NCBI RefSeq assembly: GCF_013868135.1
Contig: NZ_JACEMU010000014.1
Span: 1 to 47,500 of the forward strand
Length of the DNA: 47,500 bases
Source: Paracoccus sp. S1E-3
GTDB taxonomy: Bacteria; Pseudomonadota; Alphaproteobacteria; Rhodobacterales; Rhodobacteraceae
Direction: 5' to 3'
Shown: piece by piece, positions 7,871 through 16,657 of the stretch
How the letters are laid out: each line of letters starts with the position of its first letter
Position numbering within the stretch: position 1 is the stretch's first letter
Notes under the pieces: generated by a model
What the model was told of the DNA's origin: nothing
Database searches by the model: none
Seen by the model: the letters and a program-made list of their open reading frames with translations, nothing else
Position numbers and translations under genes: made by a program

Positions 7871-8947
7871 ATGTCGCATACACCAGACGGAGTCGGAGGA
7901 CTGAGCTTTGACGGATCAGGACGCAGCCTTCCCGCCGAGGCCGGTGTCGCCATCGCGCTGGTCCTGATCGTCCTCGCGTTCGAATTGCTCGGCCGGTTGC
8001 TGATGCATGACAGCTTCCTGCTCAACACGCGCGACAATGTTCCGGGCCTCTTCAACCAGGCGCGTCTGCAGATCATCATCCTGCAGGTTTCGATCATCGG
8101 GATCATCGCGCTGGGGGTGACGCAGGTCATCCTGACCGGCGGGATCGACCTGTCCTCCGGCTCGGTCGTGGGCATGACCGCCATGATCGCGATGAGCTTT
8201 GCCCAGGTGGGCGAGATCAACGGCCTGCCCAATACCCGTGCCGTCTTCCATGACCGGGGCTGGGTCGATCTGCCGGTCATCATCCCCGTGGTGATCGGAC
8301 TGCTTTGCGGTATCGCCTGCGGGCTGATCAACGGGCTGCTGATCGCATATACCCGCATTCCGCCGTTCATCGCGACGCTCGGCCTGATGGTCTCGGCGCG
8401 CGGGGTGGCGAAATGGTGGACGCAGGGGCAGCCGGTGTCCTTTCCGACGCCGGGCTATGCCGCCATCGGCGCAGGCATGATGCCGGTCATCATCTTCACC
8501 TGCCTGGCGATCCTGTTCCACCTGATCATGAAATACACCGTCTATGGCAAGCACACCTATGCCATCGGTTCGAACGAGGCGGCGGCGCGGATGTCGGGCA
8601 TCGATGTCGCCGGTCACAAGGTGCTGGTCTATACCATCGCCGGGTTGCTGGGCGGGATCGCCGCCATCGTGCTGAGCGCCAAGAACCTCACCGCGCAGGC
8701 CGGAATGGGGGTGATGTATGAGCTCGACGCCATCGCCATGGCGGTGATCGGCGGCATCTCGCTGTCGGGGGGGCGGGGGACGATCCTTGGCACCGTGCTG
8801 GGGGCGCTGATCTTCGGGGTCATCATCTCGGGTTTCACCTTCCTGCGGCTGGACGCCTATTATCAGGAAATGGTCAAGGGCGCGATCATCGTCGGCGCCG
8901 TGGTGCTGGACCAGTGGCGTCAGCGCCGCTCGGCCTCAAGATTCTGA
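7871..8947 (+). CDS. sugar ABC transporter permease (CUT2, RbsC-like)
   Basis: This 358-aa inner-membrane permease of the BPD-transp-2 family has about 9-10 hydrophobic segments. It carries the family signatures ITLGVTQVILTGGIDLSSGSVVG-like (here IIALGVTQVILTGGIDLSSG, about residues 78-97), IPPFIATLGLMVSARG, the EAA-like loop YAIGSNEAAARMSGIDV, and AIAMAVIGGISLSGGRGTILG. It would form the transmembrane channel with the ATPase encoded 13 bp downstream. The GAGGGGGATG ribosome site supports the ATG used. Confidence 0.9.
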   Translation: MSHTPDGVGGLSFDGSGRSLPAEAGVAIALVLIVLAFELLGRLLMHDSFLLNTRDNVPGLFNQARLQIIILQVSIIGIIALGVTQVILTGGIDLSSGSVVGMTAMIAMSFAQVGEINGLPNTRAVFHDRGWVDLPVIIPVVIGLLCGIACGLINGLLIAYTRIPPFIATLGLMVSARGVAKWWTQGQPVSFPTPGYAAIGAGMMPVIIFTCLAILFHLIMKYTVYGKHTYAIGSNEAAARMSGIDVAGHKVLVYTIAGLLGGIAAIVLSAKNLTAQAGMGVMYELDAIAMAVIGGISLSGGRGTILGTVLGALIFGVIISGFTFLRLDAYYQEMVKGAIIVGAVVLDQWRQRRSASRF

Positions 8948-8960
8948 AAGCGAGGGGATC

Positions 8961-9791
8961 ATGGCAAGCGATCTGCAGACGGACATCTCGGGCGGCGATG
9001 CGCCCCGACCGGGCGACGCGCCGGGCGATGTCATCCTGCGCACCGAAGGGCTGACCAAGCATTATGGCGGCGTTCACGCCCTGGTCGATTGCAATTTCGA
9101 GATCCGCAGGGGCGAGCATGTGGCGATCATGGGCGATAACGGGGCCGGGAAATCGACCTTCGTGCGCCAGATCACCGCGGTCGAACAGCGAACCTCGGGC
9201 AGGATCTGGTTCAACGGCGATTACGTCGAATTCGACGGCCCGCTGGCCGCGCGCGAGGCGGGGATCGAGACTGTGTTCCAGACGCTGGCGCTGGCCGATC
9301 ATCTGGACGTGCCGGACAACCTGTTCCTGGGGCGGGAAATCCGCAAATTCAACCTCGGGCCGTTCTCGATCCTCGATTACAAGGCCATGCACGCGGCGAC
9401 CCGGCGCGGGCTGGAAAAGACCGGGGTGAAGATCCCCAATATCCGCAACACCATCCAGAACATGTCGGGCGGGCAGCGCCAATGCGTGGCCATCGCCCGC
9501 ACTGCGACCTTTCATTCCAAGCTGACCATCATGGACGAACCCACGGCGGCGCTGGGCGTGCAGGAGACCGCGCAGGTCGAAAACATCATCCGGGCGCTGA
9601 AACAGCAGGGCGAGCCGCTGATCCTGATCAGCCACAACATGCGGCAGGTGATGGATCTGTGCGACCGCATCGTGGTTTGGCGGCGCGGCCGCATCTGCGC
9701 CAACCTGCGCAAGGAAGACACCGATGGCGAGGATGTCGTCGCCTATATCACCGGCGCCAAGACGCAGCCGGAATACGCATCCGCCGCATGA
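8961..9791 (+). CDS. sugar ABC transporter ATP-binding protein (single NBD)
   Basis: This 276-aa ATPase has Walker A at residues 58-66 (GDNGAGKST), the ABC signature SGGQRQ at 169-174, Walker B LTIMDEP at 188-194 and the switch His225 (LILISHNM). It has one nucleotide-binding domain, whereas RbsA/IatA-type CUT2 ATPases have two fused domains of about 500 aa. It therefore resembles the FrcA-type single-domain form and should act as a homodimer. Its stop overlaps an upstream ATG (9788) of the next frame, so it is tightly coupled to the second binding protein. Confidence 0.92.
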   Translation: MASDLQTDISGGDAPRPGDAPGDVILRTEGLTKHYGGVHALVDCNFEIRRGEHVAIMGDNGAGKSTFVRQITAVEQRTSGRIWFNGDYVEFDGPLAAREAGIETVFQTLALADHLDVPDNLFLGREIRKFNLGPFSILDYKAMHAATRRGLEKTGVKIPNIRNTIQNMSGGQRQCVAIARTATFHSKLTIMDEPTAALGVQETAQVENIIRALKQQGEPLILISHNMRQVMDLCDRIVVWRRGRICANLRKEDTDGEDVVAYITGAKTQPEYASAA

Positions 9792-9814
9792 ACCCGAAGG
9801 GAGAGGGCTTGAGC

Positions 9815-10747
9815 ATGATCCGAAACTATGTGGCGTTCCCGTTTCTGATGGCCGGTCTGGGGCTGGGGGGCGCGGCCATGGCCGACACACGGGTGGCGGT
9901 GTCGATGACGGCCTTCGACAACCCATTCCTGACCATCATCCGCGAGGGCATCGCGGCCGAGGCGGAAAAGGAAGGCGATGTGGAACTGGTGTTCGAAGAT
10001 GCCCAGCTTGACGTGGCGCGGCAGCTGGATCAGGTGCAGAATTTCATCGCCGACGGCTACGACGCCATCATCGTGAATGCAGTCGACGGCAGTTCCACCA
10101 CCGCGATCACCAAGGCTGCGGTCGATGCCGGCGTGCCGCTGGTCTATGTGAACCATCCTCCCGGCGATGTGGACAGCCTGCCTGAAGACGTGTCCTTCGT
10201 CGGCTCGAACGAGGTCGACAGCGGCACCATGCAGACCCGGCAGGTCTGCGCCCTGCTGGGCGGCAAGGGCAAGGTTCTGGTGATGATGGGGCCGCTGGAA
10301 AACCATTCTGCCATCACCCGCACCAAGGATATTCACGACGTGATCGCCACCCCGGACTGCGCCGGGATGGAGGTGATCGAGGAGCAGACGGCGAACTGGA
10401 ACCGTGGCGAGGCGCAGGATCTGATGACCAACTGGCTGACCTCGGGCGTCGATTTCGATGCGGTCATCGCCAATAACGACGAAATGGCGATCGGTGCGAT
10501 CCTGGCGATGAAGGCTGCGGGCATGTCGATGGAGGATGTGGTGGTCGCTGGCATCGATGCCACCCCGGACGGCTTGGCCGCGCTGGCCTCGGGCGATCTG
10601 GATGTGACCGTCTATCAGAACGCCGTGAAGCAGGGCGAAGTCGCCTTGCAGACCGCCGTTGCCATGGCGGGCGGCGCCAGTGCGGATCGCAACATCTGGA
10701 TCCCGTTCGAGCCGGTCACCCGCGAGAACATGGCCGATTACCAGTAA
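9815..10747 (+). CDS. sugar ABC transporter substrate-binding protein 2
   Basis: The ATG at 9815 is preferred over 9788 because AAGGGAGAGG at 9797-9806 is well placed and the protein then starts with a normal signal peptide (MIRNYVAFPFLMAGLGLGGAAMA). This gives 310 aa. The mature protein aligns almost end to end with the first binding protein: DVARQLDQ, NFIA-GYDAIIVN, a VGSNEVDSGT block, EEQTANWNRGEAQDLMTNWL, NNDEMAIGAI and GDLDVTV are shared. Both therefore belong to one family and probably share the same permease and ATPase. It may bind a different inositol isomer or derivative; this cannot be told from sequence alone. Confidence 0.88.
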   Translation: MIRNYVAFPFLMAGLGLGGAAMADTRVAVSMTAFDNPFLTIIREGIAAEAEKEGDVELVFEDAQLDVARQLDQVQNFIADGYDAIIVNAVDGSSTTAITKAAVDAGVPLVYVNHPPGDVDSLPEDVSFVGSNEVDSGTMQTRQVCALLGGKGKVLVMMGPLENHSAITRTKDIHDVIATPDCAGMEVIEEQTANWNRGEAQDLMTNWLTSGVDFDAVIANNDEMAIGAILAMKAAGMSMEDVVVAGIDATPDGLAALASGDLDVTVYQNAVKQGEVALQTAVAMAGGASADRNIWIPFEPVTRENMADYQ

Positions 10748-10838
10748 CGCCCACGCCGGCACGGCTTTAGGCGGCCTCCGCGCCCGTCCGGTTGCGCCCC
10801 GCCCCCGATCTGGCCACCGCTGATGCAAAGGACAGAAG

Positions 10839-11738
10839 ATGAAGATCGCTCTCGACCCGTTCATGCACCGTCATCTGACGCTGGAACAGCTTCCCTCGAA
10901 GGTTGCGGCGCTTGGCTATGACTGGATCGAACTGTCGCCCCGCGCCGATTTTCTGGAATGGTTCAAGGCGCCCCGCGTTTTTCCGGGCCGGGTGAAGGCG
11001 TTCAGGCGGGCGCTGTCCGATGCGCAGGTCGGCATCGCCTCGCTGCTGCCGATGTATCGCTGGGCCAGCAATGACGAGGCCGAGCGGCAGGCCGCCATCC
11101 GCCACTGGAAACGCGCCATCGAGATCGCGGTCGAACTGGGCGTCGACACCATGAACAGCGAATTCGGCCGCGGTCCCCATCCCGACAAGGGCGGCTGCTA
11201 TTGCTGCCACACCGGCAGCATGATCGAGGCCTGCGAGGACGCCTGGTGGCGCAGCATGGACGAACTGGTGCCGATCCTCGAGCGCGAGGGCATCAGCCTG
11301 CATATCGAACCCCATCCCGAGGACTGGACCGAAACGCTGCAACCCTCGGTCGATCTGATCCGCACGGTGAACTCGCCGCGCGTCAGGTTTCTGTATTGCA
11401 CGCCGCATACCTTCTATTTCGGTGATGATACGGTGGCGATGCTGCGCGAATGCGCCGATGTGCTCGCCCATGTCCATGTCGCCGATACCTTCAACCACAA
11501 GGCCAGCAGCGGCCTGCGCTATATCGTCAATCCGCCCGGCGCGACCGCGCGCGTTCACCAGCATCTGAATATCGGTCAGGGCGAGGTGCCGTGGGATGAT
11601 GTCTACCGCACGCTGGCCGAGATCGGCTTTGACGGCATCATGACCGCCTGCGTCTTCGCATGGGAGGACAAGGCCGACGCCTCGGGCACATTCATGCGCG
11701 CTGAAATGCAGCGCTATGTCGACGCATACTTCAGGTGA
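10839..11738 (+). CDS. iolH: IolH-like TIM-barrel sugar isomerase/epimerase
   Basis: This 299-aa AP-endonuclease-2-type TIM barrel starts [19 protein letters not shown]. The core motifs match IolH of inositol clusters as I recall it: [79 protein letters not shown] and [10 protein letters not shown]. The Glu and His residues in EPHP, PHTF and HVHVAD are the usual metal ligands of the fold. An exact reaction for IolH is not well established; roles in handling ketoinositols have been proposed. The cytosolic product is encoded between the transporter and iolG. Confidence 0.8.
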   Translation: MKIALDPFMHRHLTLEQLPSKVAALGYDWIELSPRADFLEWFKAPRVFPGRVKAFRRALSDAQVGIASLLPMYRWASNDEAERQAAIRHWKRAIEIAVELGVDTMNSEFGRGPHPDKGGCYCCHTGSMIEACEDAWWRSMDELVPILEREGISLHIEPHPEDWTETLQPSVDLIRTVNSPRVRFLYCTPHTFYFGDDTVAMLRECADVLAHVHVADTFNHKASSGLRYIVNPPGATARVHQHLNIGQGEVPWDDVYRTLAEIGFDGIMTACVFAWEDKADASGTFMRAEMQRYVDAYFR

Positions 11739-11748
11739 GGACAGGAAT

Positions 11749-12756
11749 ATGGCCGTGAGAATTGGCGTGATCGGGACAGGCATGATCGGCCGCGATCATA
11801 CGCGGCGCATCCAGCAGGTGCTGGCCGGGGCAGAGGTCGTCGCGCTCAGCGACTATCATCCTGCGGCGGCGCGGGCCGTGCGGGCGGATCTGGTGCCGGC
11901 GGCGCAGGTCTATGACCTGGGCGAGGATCTGATCGCGGCGGCGGATGTCGATGCGGTGCTGGTCACCTCGACCGGATCGACGCATGAGGCCTATGTTCTG
12001 GCCGCCATTGCCGCCGGCAAGCCGTGCTTCTGTGAAAAGCCGCTGGCGACCACGGCCGATGGGGCGAAGCGCATCGTCGATGCCGAGGTCGCACAGGGCC
12101 GGCGGCTGGTTCAGGTCGGCTTCATGCGGCGCTATGATGCGGGCTATGTGGCGCTGAAACAGGCGACGGGCCGGATCGGCGCGCCGATCATGGTCCATGC
12201 CGCGCATCGCAACCCCACCGTGCCAGCGGCTTACGGGACGCCCATGGCGATCCATGACACGCTGATCCACGAAATCGACGTGCTGCGCTGGCTTCTGGAT
12301 GACGACTACGTCTCGGCCCGCGTGCTGTTCCCGCGCAAGGCGGCGCGCGCGCATGACGGCCTGCGCGATCCGCAGGTGGTGGTTCTGGAAACCGCCAAGG
12401 GGGTTCTGATCGATGTCGAGATCTTCGTGAACTGCCATTACGGCTATGATATTCAATGCGAAATCGTGGGCGAGGACGGCATCGCCAGACTGCCCGAGCC
12501 GATGGCGATCCAGACCCGTCTGAACGCCATGCTGCAAAACCCGATCCTGACCGACTGGAAGGATCGCTTCGTCGACAGCTATGACATCGAACTGAACGAC
12601 TTCATCAGGGCGGCAGGCAGGGGCACCGCTTCGGGACCGTCCAGCTGGGACGGCTATGTTGCCGCGATCACCTCGGATGCCTGCGTGACCGCGCAAGGCA
12701 CCGAAGGCGAGGCCGTGGCCATCACCCTGCCGGATCGTCCGGCACTGTATGATTGA
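11749..12756 (+). CDS. iolG: inositol 2-dehydrogenase IolG (Gfo/Idh/MocA)
   Basis: The ATG at 11749 has AGGACAGGA just upstream and gives 335 aa. An in-frame start at 11716 would lie inside iolH and is rejected. The N-terminal Rossmann fold is [18 protein letters not shown]; the catalytic lysine is in [10 protein letters not shown], and the [15 protein letters not shown] motif contains the Asp and His of the active site. The protein oxidises myo-inositol to 2-keto-myo-inositol (scyllo-inosose) with NAD. This is the first catabolic step after uptake, feeding IolE encoded downstream. Confidence 0.88.
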   Translation: MAVRIGVIGTGMIGRDHTRRIQQVLAGAEVVALSDYHPAAARAVRADLVPAAQVYDLGEDLIAAADVDAVLVTSTGSTHEAYVLAAIAAGKPCFCEKPLATTADGAKRIVDAEVAQGRRLVQVGFMRRYDAGYVALKQATGRIGAPIMVHAAHRNPTVPAAYGTPMAIHDTLIHEIDVLRWLLDDDYVSARVLFPRKAARAHDGLRDPQVVVLETAKGVLIDVEIFVNCHYGYDIQCEIVGEDGIARLPEPMAIQTRLNAMLQNPILTDWKDRFVDSYDIELNDFIRAAGRGTASGPSSWDGYVAAITSDACVTAQGTEGEAVAITLPDRPALYD

Positions 12757-12765
12757 GGGGCAGCG

Positions 12766-13572
12766 ATGCGTTTTGCCATCAATCATATCTCGGCGCCGAA
12801 CCTGCCGCTGGCGGAGTTTTTCGCCATGTGCCGCCGCATCGGCGTGTCCGAGGTGGAGATCAGGAATGACATTCCCGATGTGCTGGGCGGCATGACACCG
12901 CAGGCCGTCCGCGCCGAGGCCTGTGCCCAGGGGATCACCATCCTGTCGATCAACGCAGTCTACCCCTTCAACCTCTGGTCGGGCGATATGCCCGATCGGG
13001 CGCGGCGCATGGCCGATTATGCCAGCGAATGCGGGGCGCAGGCGCTGGTCATGTGCCCGCTGAATGACGGCAGCAAGGTGCCGCATTCGGCGGTGGTCGC
13101 GGCGCTGGATGGGATCAGGCCGATCCTGATCGAGCATGGATTGACCGGACTGGTCGAGCCTCTGGGCTTCCCCATCAGCTCGCTGCGGACCAAGGCCGAA
13201 GCGCTCGCCGCCATGACCGAATCCGATGAGAACGGCGTCTTCAAGCTGACGCATGATACCTTCCATCACCATCTGGCGGGCGAGACGCAACTTTATCCGC
13301 ACCGCACCGGTCTCGTGCATATCTCGGGCGTCACTGATCCGACGCTCGCGGTGGAAGATATGCTGGACGCCCATCGGGTGCTGGTCGACGGCGCCGACCG
13401 GCTGGGCAACCGCGCGCAGATCCGCGCGCTGCTGGCGGGCGGCTATGACGGGCCGTTCAGCTTCGAACCCTTCGCCGAGGACATCCACGCGCTCGCCGAT
13501 CCCGAGGGTGCGCTGCGCGCCAGCATGGCCTTTGTCGCTGCACAGATCGAGCCGCGCACGGAGGACGGATAG
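12766..13572 (+). CDS. TIM-barrel isomerase/epimerase of the inositol cluster (IolI/MocC-like)
   Basis: This 268-aa protein has the sugar-phosphate-isomerase/AP-endonuclease-2 fold. Visible motifs are VSEVEIRNDI, ITILSINAVYPFN, GLVEPLGFPISSLR with the metal-ligand Glu, KLTHDTFHHHLAG and GLVHISGVTD. It lies 9 bp after iolG, and its stop abuts the next start. By context it may interconvert inososes (IolI role) or handle an inositol derivative, as MocC does for rhizopine. I cannot assign the substrate. Confidence 0.75.
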   Translation: MRFAINHISAPNLPLAEFFAMCRRIGVSEVEIRNDIPDVLGGMTPQAVRAEACAQGITILSINAVYPFNLWSGDMPDRARRMADYASECGAQALVMCPLNDGSKVPHSAVVAALDGIRPILIEHGLTGLVEPLGFPISSLRTKAEALAAMTESDENGVFKLTHDTFHHHLAGETQLYPHRTGLVHISGVTDPTLAVEDMLDAHRVLVDGADRLGNRAQIRALLAGGYDGPFSFEPFAEDIHALADPEGALRASMAFVAAQIEPRTEDG

Positions 13573-14697
13573 ATGATGGATCACCCGCTTGGCGTCGCGC
13601 TGATCGGCACCGGGTTCATGGGCAAATGTCACGCCATGGCCTGGCGCAATGTCGCCACGGTCTTCGGCGGCGCCCATCCGCGGCTGGAGGTGCTGTGCGA
13701 CATGCCCGAAACCCGCGCCCGCGATTTCGCCAGCCAGTTCGGTTTTGCCCGCGCCAGCGCTGACTGGCAGGCGGCCATCAGCGATCCGGCGGTGGATGTG
13801 GTCTCGATCACCACGCCGAACGGGCTGCATCGTCCGATGGCCGAGGCTGCGCTGCGGGCGGGCAAACATCTCTGGCTGGAAAAGCCGATGGCGCTGACGC
13901 TGGCCGATGCGCAGGCCATGGCCGATCTGGCGGCCGCACATCCCGGACAGGTGACGATCCTGGGCTATAACTACCTGCGCAGTCCGGCCTTTCAGGCGGC
14001 GCGCGAGCTGATCGCATCGGGCAGGATCGGGCGCCCGCTATCCTTCCGGGGCGTCTATGACGAGGATTATTGCGCCGATCCGGGCCTGCCCTGGAGCTGG
14101 CGGATGACCCATGAAGGCGGCGGCTTGGGTGCGCTTGGCGATCTGGGCTGCCATCTGGTCAGCCAGATGGTCGCGCTGATGGGCCCGGTGGCCGAGATCA
14201 CTGCCATGACCCAGATCGCGGTGCCGCAGCGCCCCTCGCCCGAGGGGCCGCGTGCGGTCGAGAACGAGGACAGCGCGTTTGCGCTGATCCGCTTCGCCAG
14301 CGGCGCGCAGGGATCCTTTGCCACCTCGCGGGTGGCGCATGGCCGCAAATGCCGGCTGCAATGGGAGGTGCAGGGAACCGAAGGCACGCTGGTCTTCGAT
14401 CAGGAAAACATGAACCAGCTTTGGGTGCACCGTGCCGGGGATGCAGGCTTTAGCCGCCACCTGACCGGCCCCGATCAGCCGGATTTTGCCGCCTTCTGCC
14501 CCGAACCGGGGCATAATTTCGGCTTCAACGAACAGAAGGTGATCGAATGCCGCGATCTGCTGCGCGCCATTGCCGGCGGTGCGCCGGCGCGGCCCGATTT
14601 CGCCGAAGGCTTGCGGATCGAACGCATCATCCACGCCATGGCGGCATCGCAGGGCCAGCCCGTGCGGATCGAGGAGGATCTGCATGAAGCCGCTTGA
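13573..14697 (+). CDS. second Gfo/Idh/MocA oxidoreductase (scyllo- or other inositol dehydrogenase)
   Basis: This 374-aa NAD(P)-dependent dehydrogenase has a [18 protein letters not shown]ossmann start, [13 protein letters not shown], the catalytic [10 protein letters not shown] lysine, [15 protein letters not shown], and a [19 protein letters not shown] active-site helix. An ATG at 13576 is an equally good start. It is longer than IolG and not closely similar to it, so it probably oxidises another isomer such as scyllo- or D-chiro-inositol, or a methylated inositol. Its 3' end overlaps iolC by 14 bp. Confidence 0.82.
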   Translation: MMDHPLGVALIGTGFMGKCHAMAWRNVATVFGGAHPRLEVLCDMPETRARDFASQFGFARASADWQAAISDPAVDVVSITTPNGLHRPMAEAALRAGKHLWLEKPMALTLADAQAMADLAAAHPGQVTILGYNYLRSPAFQAARELIASGRIGRPLSFRGVYDEDYCADPGLPWSWRMTHEGGGLGALGDLGCHLVSQMVALMGPVAEITAMTQIAVPQRPSPEGPRAVENEDSAFALIRFASGAQGSFATSRVAHGRKCRLQWEVQGTEGTLVFDQENMNQLWVHRAGDAGFSRHLTGPDQPDFAAFCPEPGHNFGFNEQKVIECRDLLRAIAGGAPARPDFAEGLRIERIIHAMAASQGQPVRIEEDLHEAA

Positions 14698-16591
14698 CCT
14701 GATCACCATCGGCCGATCCTCGGTCGATCTTTACGGAAACCAGATCGGCGGCCGGCTGGAAGACATGGGGTCGTTCAGCAAATATATCGGCGGCTCGCCG
14801 ACCAATATCGCCTGCGGGACGGCGCGGCTGGGGTTGAAATCCGCCGTCATCACCGGCGTTGGCGACGAGCATATGGGCCGCTTCATCCGCGAGCAGCTGA
14901 TCCGCGAGGGGGTCGATGTACGCGGCGTCAAGACCGACCCCGAACGGCTGACAGCGCTGGTGATCCTGGGCATCCGTGACGAGGACAGCTTTCCCCTGAT
15001 CTTCTATCGCGAGAATTGCGCCGACATGGGTCTGACCGAAGCGGATATCGACGAGGATTTTATTGCCGAGACGCGCAGTCTGGTGGTCACCGGCACCCAT
15101 CTGTCGCATCCGCGCACACGGGCGGCGGTGCTGAAGGCGGTGGATCTGGCGAAGAAGCACGGCGCGCGGACGGCGCTGGATATCGACTATCGCCCGAACC
15201 TGTGGGGGGTGGCAGGCCATGGCGAGGGCGAAAGCCGCTTTGTCGAAAGCGCCGAGGTGACGGCCCGGCTGCAATCGGTCCTGCCGCTGTTCGATCTGAT
15301 CGTCGGCACCGAGGAGGAGTTCCACATCGCCGGCGGCAGCACCGACACGCTTCAGGCGCTGCGCAACGTGCGCGCGATCAGCGATGGCACGCTGGTCTGC
15401 AAGCGCGGTGCGCAGGGAGCGGCGGCTTTTGAAGGCGCCATACCGGACAGCCTCGATGACGGGCAGACCGGGCCCGGTTTCCCGATCGAGGTGTTCAATG
15501 TGCTGGGCGCCGGAGACGGGTTCTTTTCCGGGCTGATGAAGGGCTGGCTGGACGGGGCGGATTGGCCGACCGCGCTGACATACGCCAATGCCTGCGGCGC
15601 TTTCGCGGTCAGCCGGCATGGCTGCACCCCGGCCTATCCCTCGCTGACAGAGTTGGAATTCTTCCTTGATCGCGGGGTGACGCGCCCCGACCTGCGCCAT
15701 GATGCCGCGCTGGAACAGATCCATTGGGCGACGAACCGGCAGGGCCGGATGGGCGGCGACTGGTCGACGATGCGGGTCTTCGCCTTCGATCACCGCCAGC
15801 AGCTTGAGGAGATGGCGGGCTATACTCCTGCGAAGGGCGGGGCCTTCAAGGAACTGTGCCTCAAGGCCGCGTTACAGGTGGCGGATGGCGGACGGGGCTA
15901 TGGCATCCTGTGCGACAACCGCATCGGGCGCGCGGCGCTGCACGCGGCCAGCGGGTCCGGCCTGTGGATCGGGCGACCCTGCGAATGGCCGGGCTCGCGT
16001 CCCTTGGAACTGGAGCTGGAACTGGGCCCCGACTGCGGCGGCCTGCAGGAATGGGCGCGCGAGGAGGTGGTCAAGGTGCTGTGCTTCTGCCACCCTGACG
16101 ACGACGCGGCGATGCGTGCACGGCAGGAAGCGAAGGTGAAGGAATTGTTCACCGCCGCGCGCCGGAACGGGCTGGATTTCCTGCTGGAGATCATCCCCTC
16201 GAAGGTCGGGCCGGTGGATGACATGACCACGGCGGCGCTGATCGGGCAGTTCTATGCGGCAGGGATCTATCCCGACTGGTGGAAGCTGGAGCCGATGCAG
16301 ACCCGCGCCGGCTGGCAGAACGCCATCGACGCCATCGAAGCCCATGACTGCCACACCCGCGGGATTGTGGTACTGGGCCTCGATGCGCCCGAGGCGGAAC
16401 TGGCGGCCAGTTTCAGGGTCGCGGCGGGTTTTCCGCTGGTGCGCGGCTTTGCCGTCGGCCGGACGATCTTCGGCGCGGTGGCGCGCGACTGGCTGGCCGG
16501 GACGATCGGCGACGAGGCGGCGGTGGCGCAGATGGCGGTGCGCTATGCGCGGTTGTGCGAAATCTGGGATGCGGCGCGGGCGGCGGCGTAA
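14684..16591 (+). CDS. iolC: IolC kinase fused to DUF2090 aldolase-like domain
   Basis: The ATG at 14684 has GAGGAGG at 14671-14677 and gives 635 aa. Residues about 1-325 are a PfkB-type kinase: [20 protein letters not shown], the [10 protein letters not shown] loop and the catalytic [14 protein letters not shown]. This domain phosphorylates 5-dehydro-2-deoxygluconate. Residues about 335-630 are a DUF2090 domain ([50 protein letters not shown]), which resembles the IolJ aldolase fold and probably cleaves the phosphorylated product to DHAP and malonate semialdehyde. The fusion occurs in other proteobacteria and explains the absence of a separate iolJ. Confidence 0.92.
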   Translation: MKPLDLITIGRSSVDLYGNQIGGRLEDMGSFSKYIGGSPTNIACGTARLGLKSAVITGVGDEHMGRFIREQLIREGVDVRGVKTDPERLTALVILGIRDEDSFPLIFYRENCADMGLTEADIDEDFIAETRSLVVTGTHLSHPRTRAAVLKAVDLAKKHGARTALDIDYRPNLWGVAGHGEGESRFVESAEVTARLQSVLPLFDLIVGTEEEFHIAGGSTDTLQALRNVRAISDGTLVCKRGAQGAAAFEGAIPDSLDDGQTGPGFPIEVFNVLGAGDGFFSGLMKGWLDGADWPTALTYANACGAFAVSRHGCTPAYPSLTELEFFLDRGVTRPDLRHDAALEQIHWATNRQGRMGGDWSTMRVFAFDHRQQLEEMAGYTPAKGGAFKELCLKAALQVADGGRGYGILCDNRIGRAALHAASGSGLWIGRPCEWPGSRPLELELELGPDCGGLQEWAREEVVKVLCFCHPDDDAAMRARQEAKVKELFTAARRNGLDFLLEIIPSKVGPVDDMTTAALIGQFYAAGIYPDWWKLEPMQTRAGWQNAIDAIEAHDCHTRGIVVLGLDAPEAELAASFRVAAGFPLVRGFAVGRTIFGAVARDWLAGTIGDEAAVAQMAVRYARLCEIWDAARAAA

Positions 16592-16595
16592 GCGA

Positions 16596-16645
16596 CCGGG
16601 GGCTGCGCGCCCCCGGACCCGGCGGGATATTTGCGCCAGAATGAA
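16596..16645 (+). repeat. intergenic hairpin plus conserved tail, candidate Rhodobacterales repeat
   Basis: An 8-bp perfect stem (CCGGGGGC 16596-16603, GCCCCCGG 16609-16616) has a TGCGC loop. It is followed by GGACCCGGCGGGATATTTGC and an AGAATGAAAAGG tail. The combination of a C-rich hairpin, GGATATTTG and an A/G-rich tail is one I recall as a frequent intergenic element in Rhodobacteraceae genomes. There is only one copy in this window. It lies between iolC and iolD, and its tail supplies part of the iolD ribosome site. Confidence 0.45.
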
Positions 16646-16657
16646 AAGGGCGGAGCA

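Noticed and set aside
11731..13941. 736-codon open frame on the minus strand
   Set aside because: It is antisense to iolG, the TIM-barrel gene and the second dehydrogenase, whose products have clear family motifs. The frame is rich in His, Arg, Gly and Asp in the way of GC-composition shadows and has no ribosome site.
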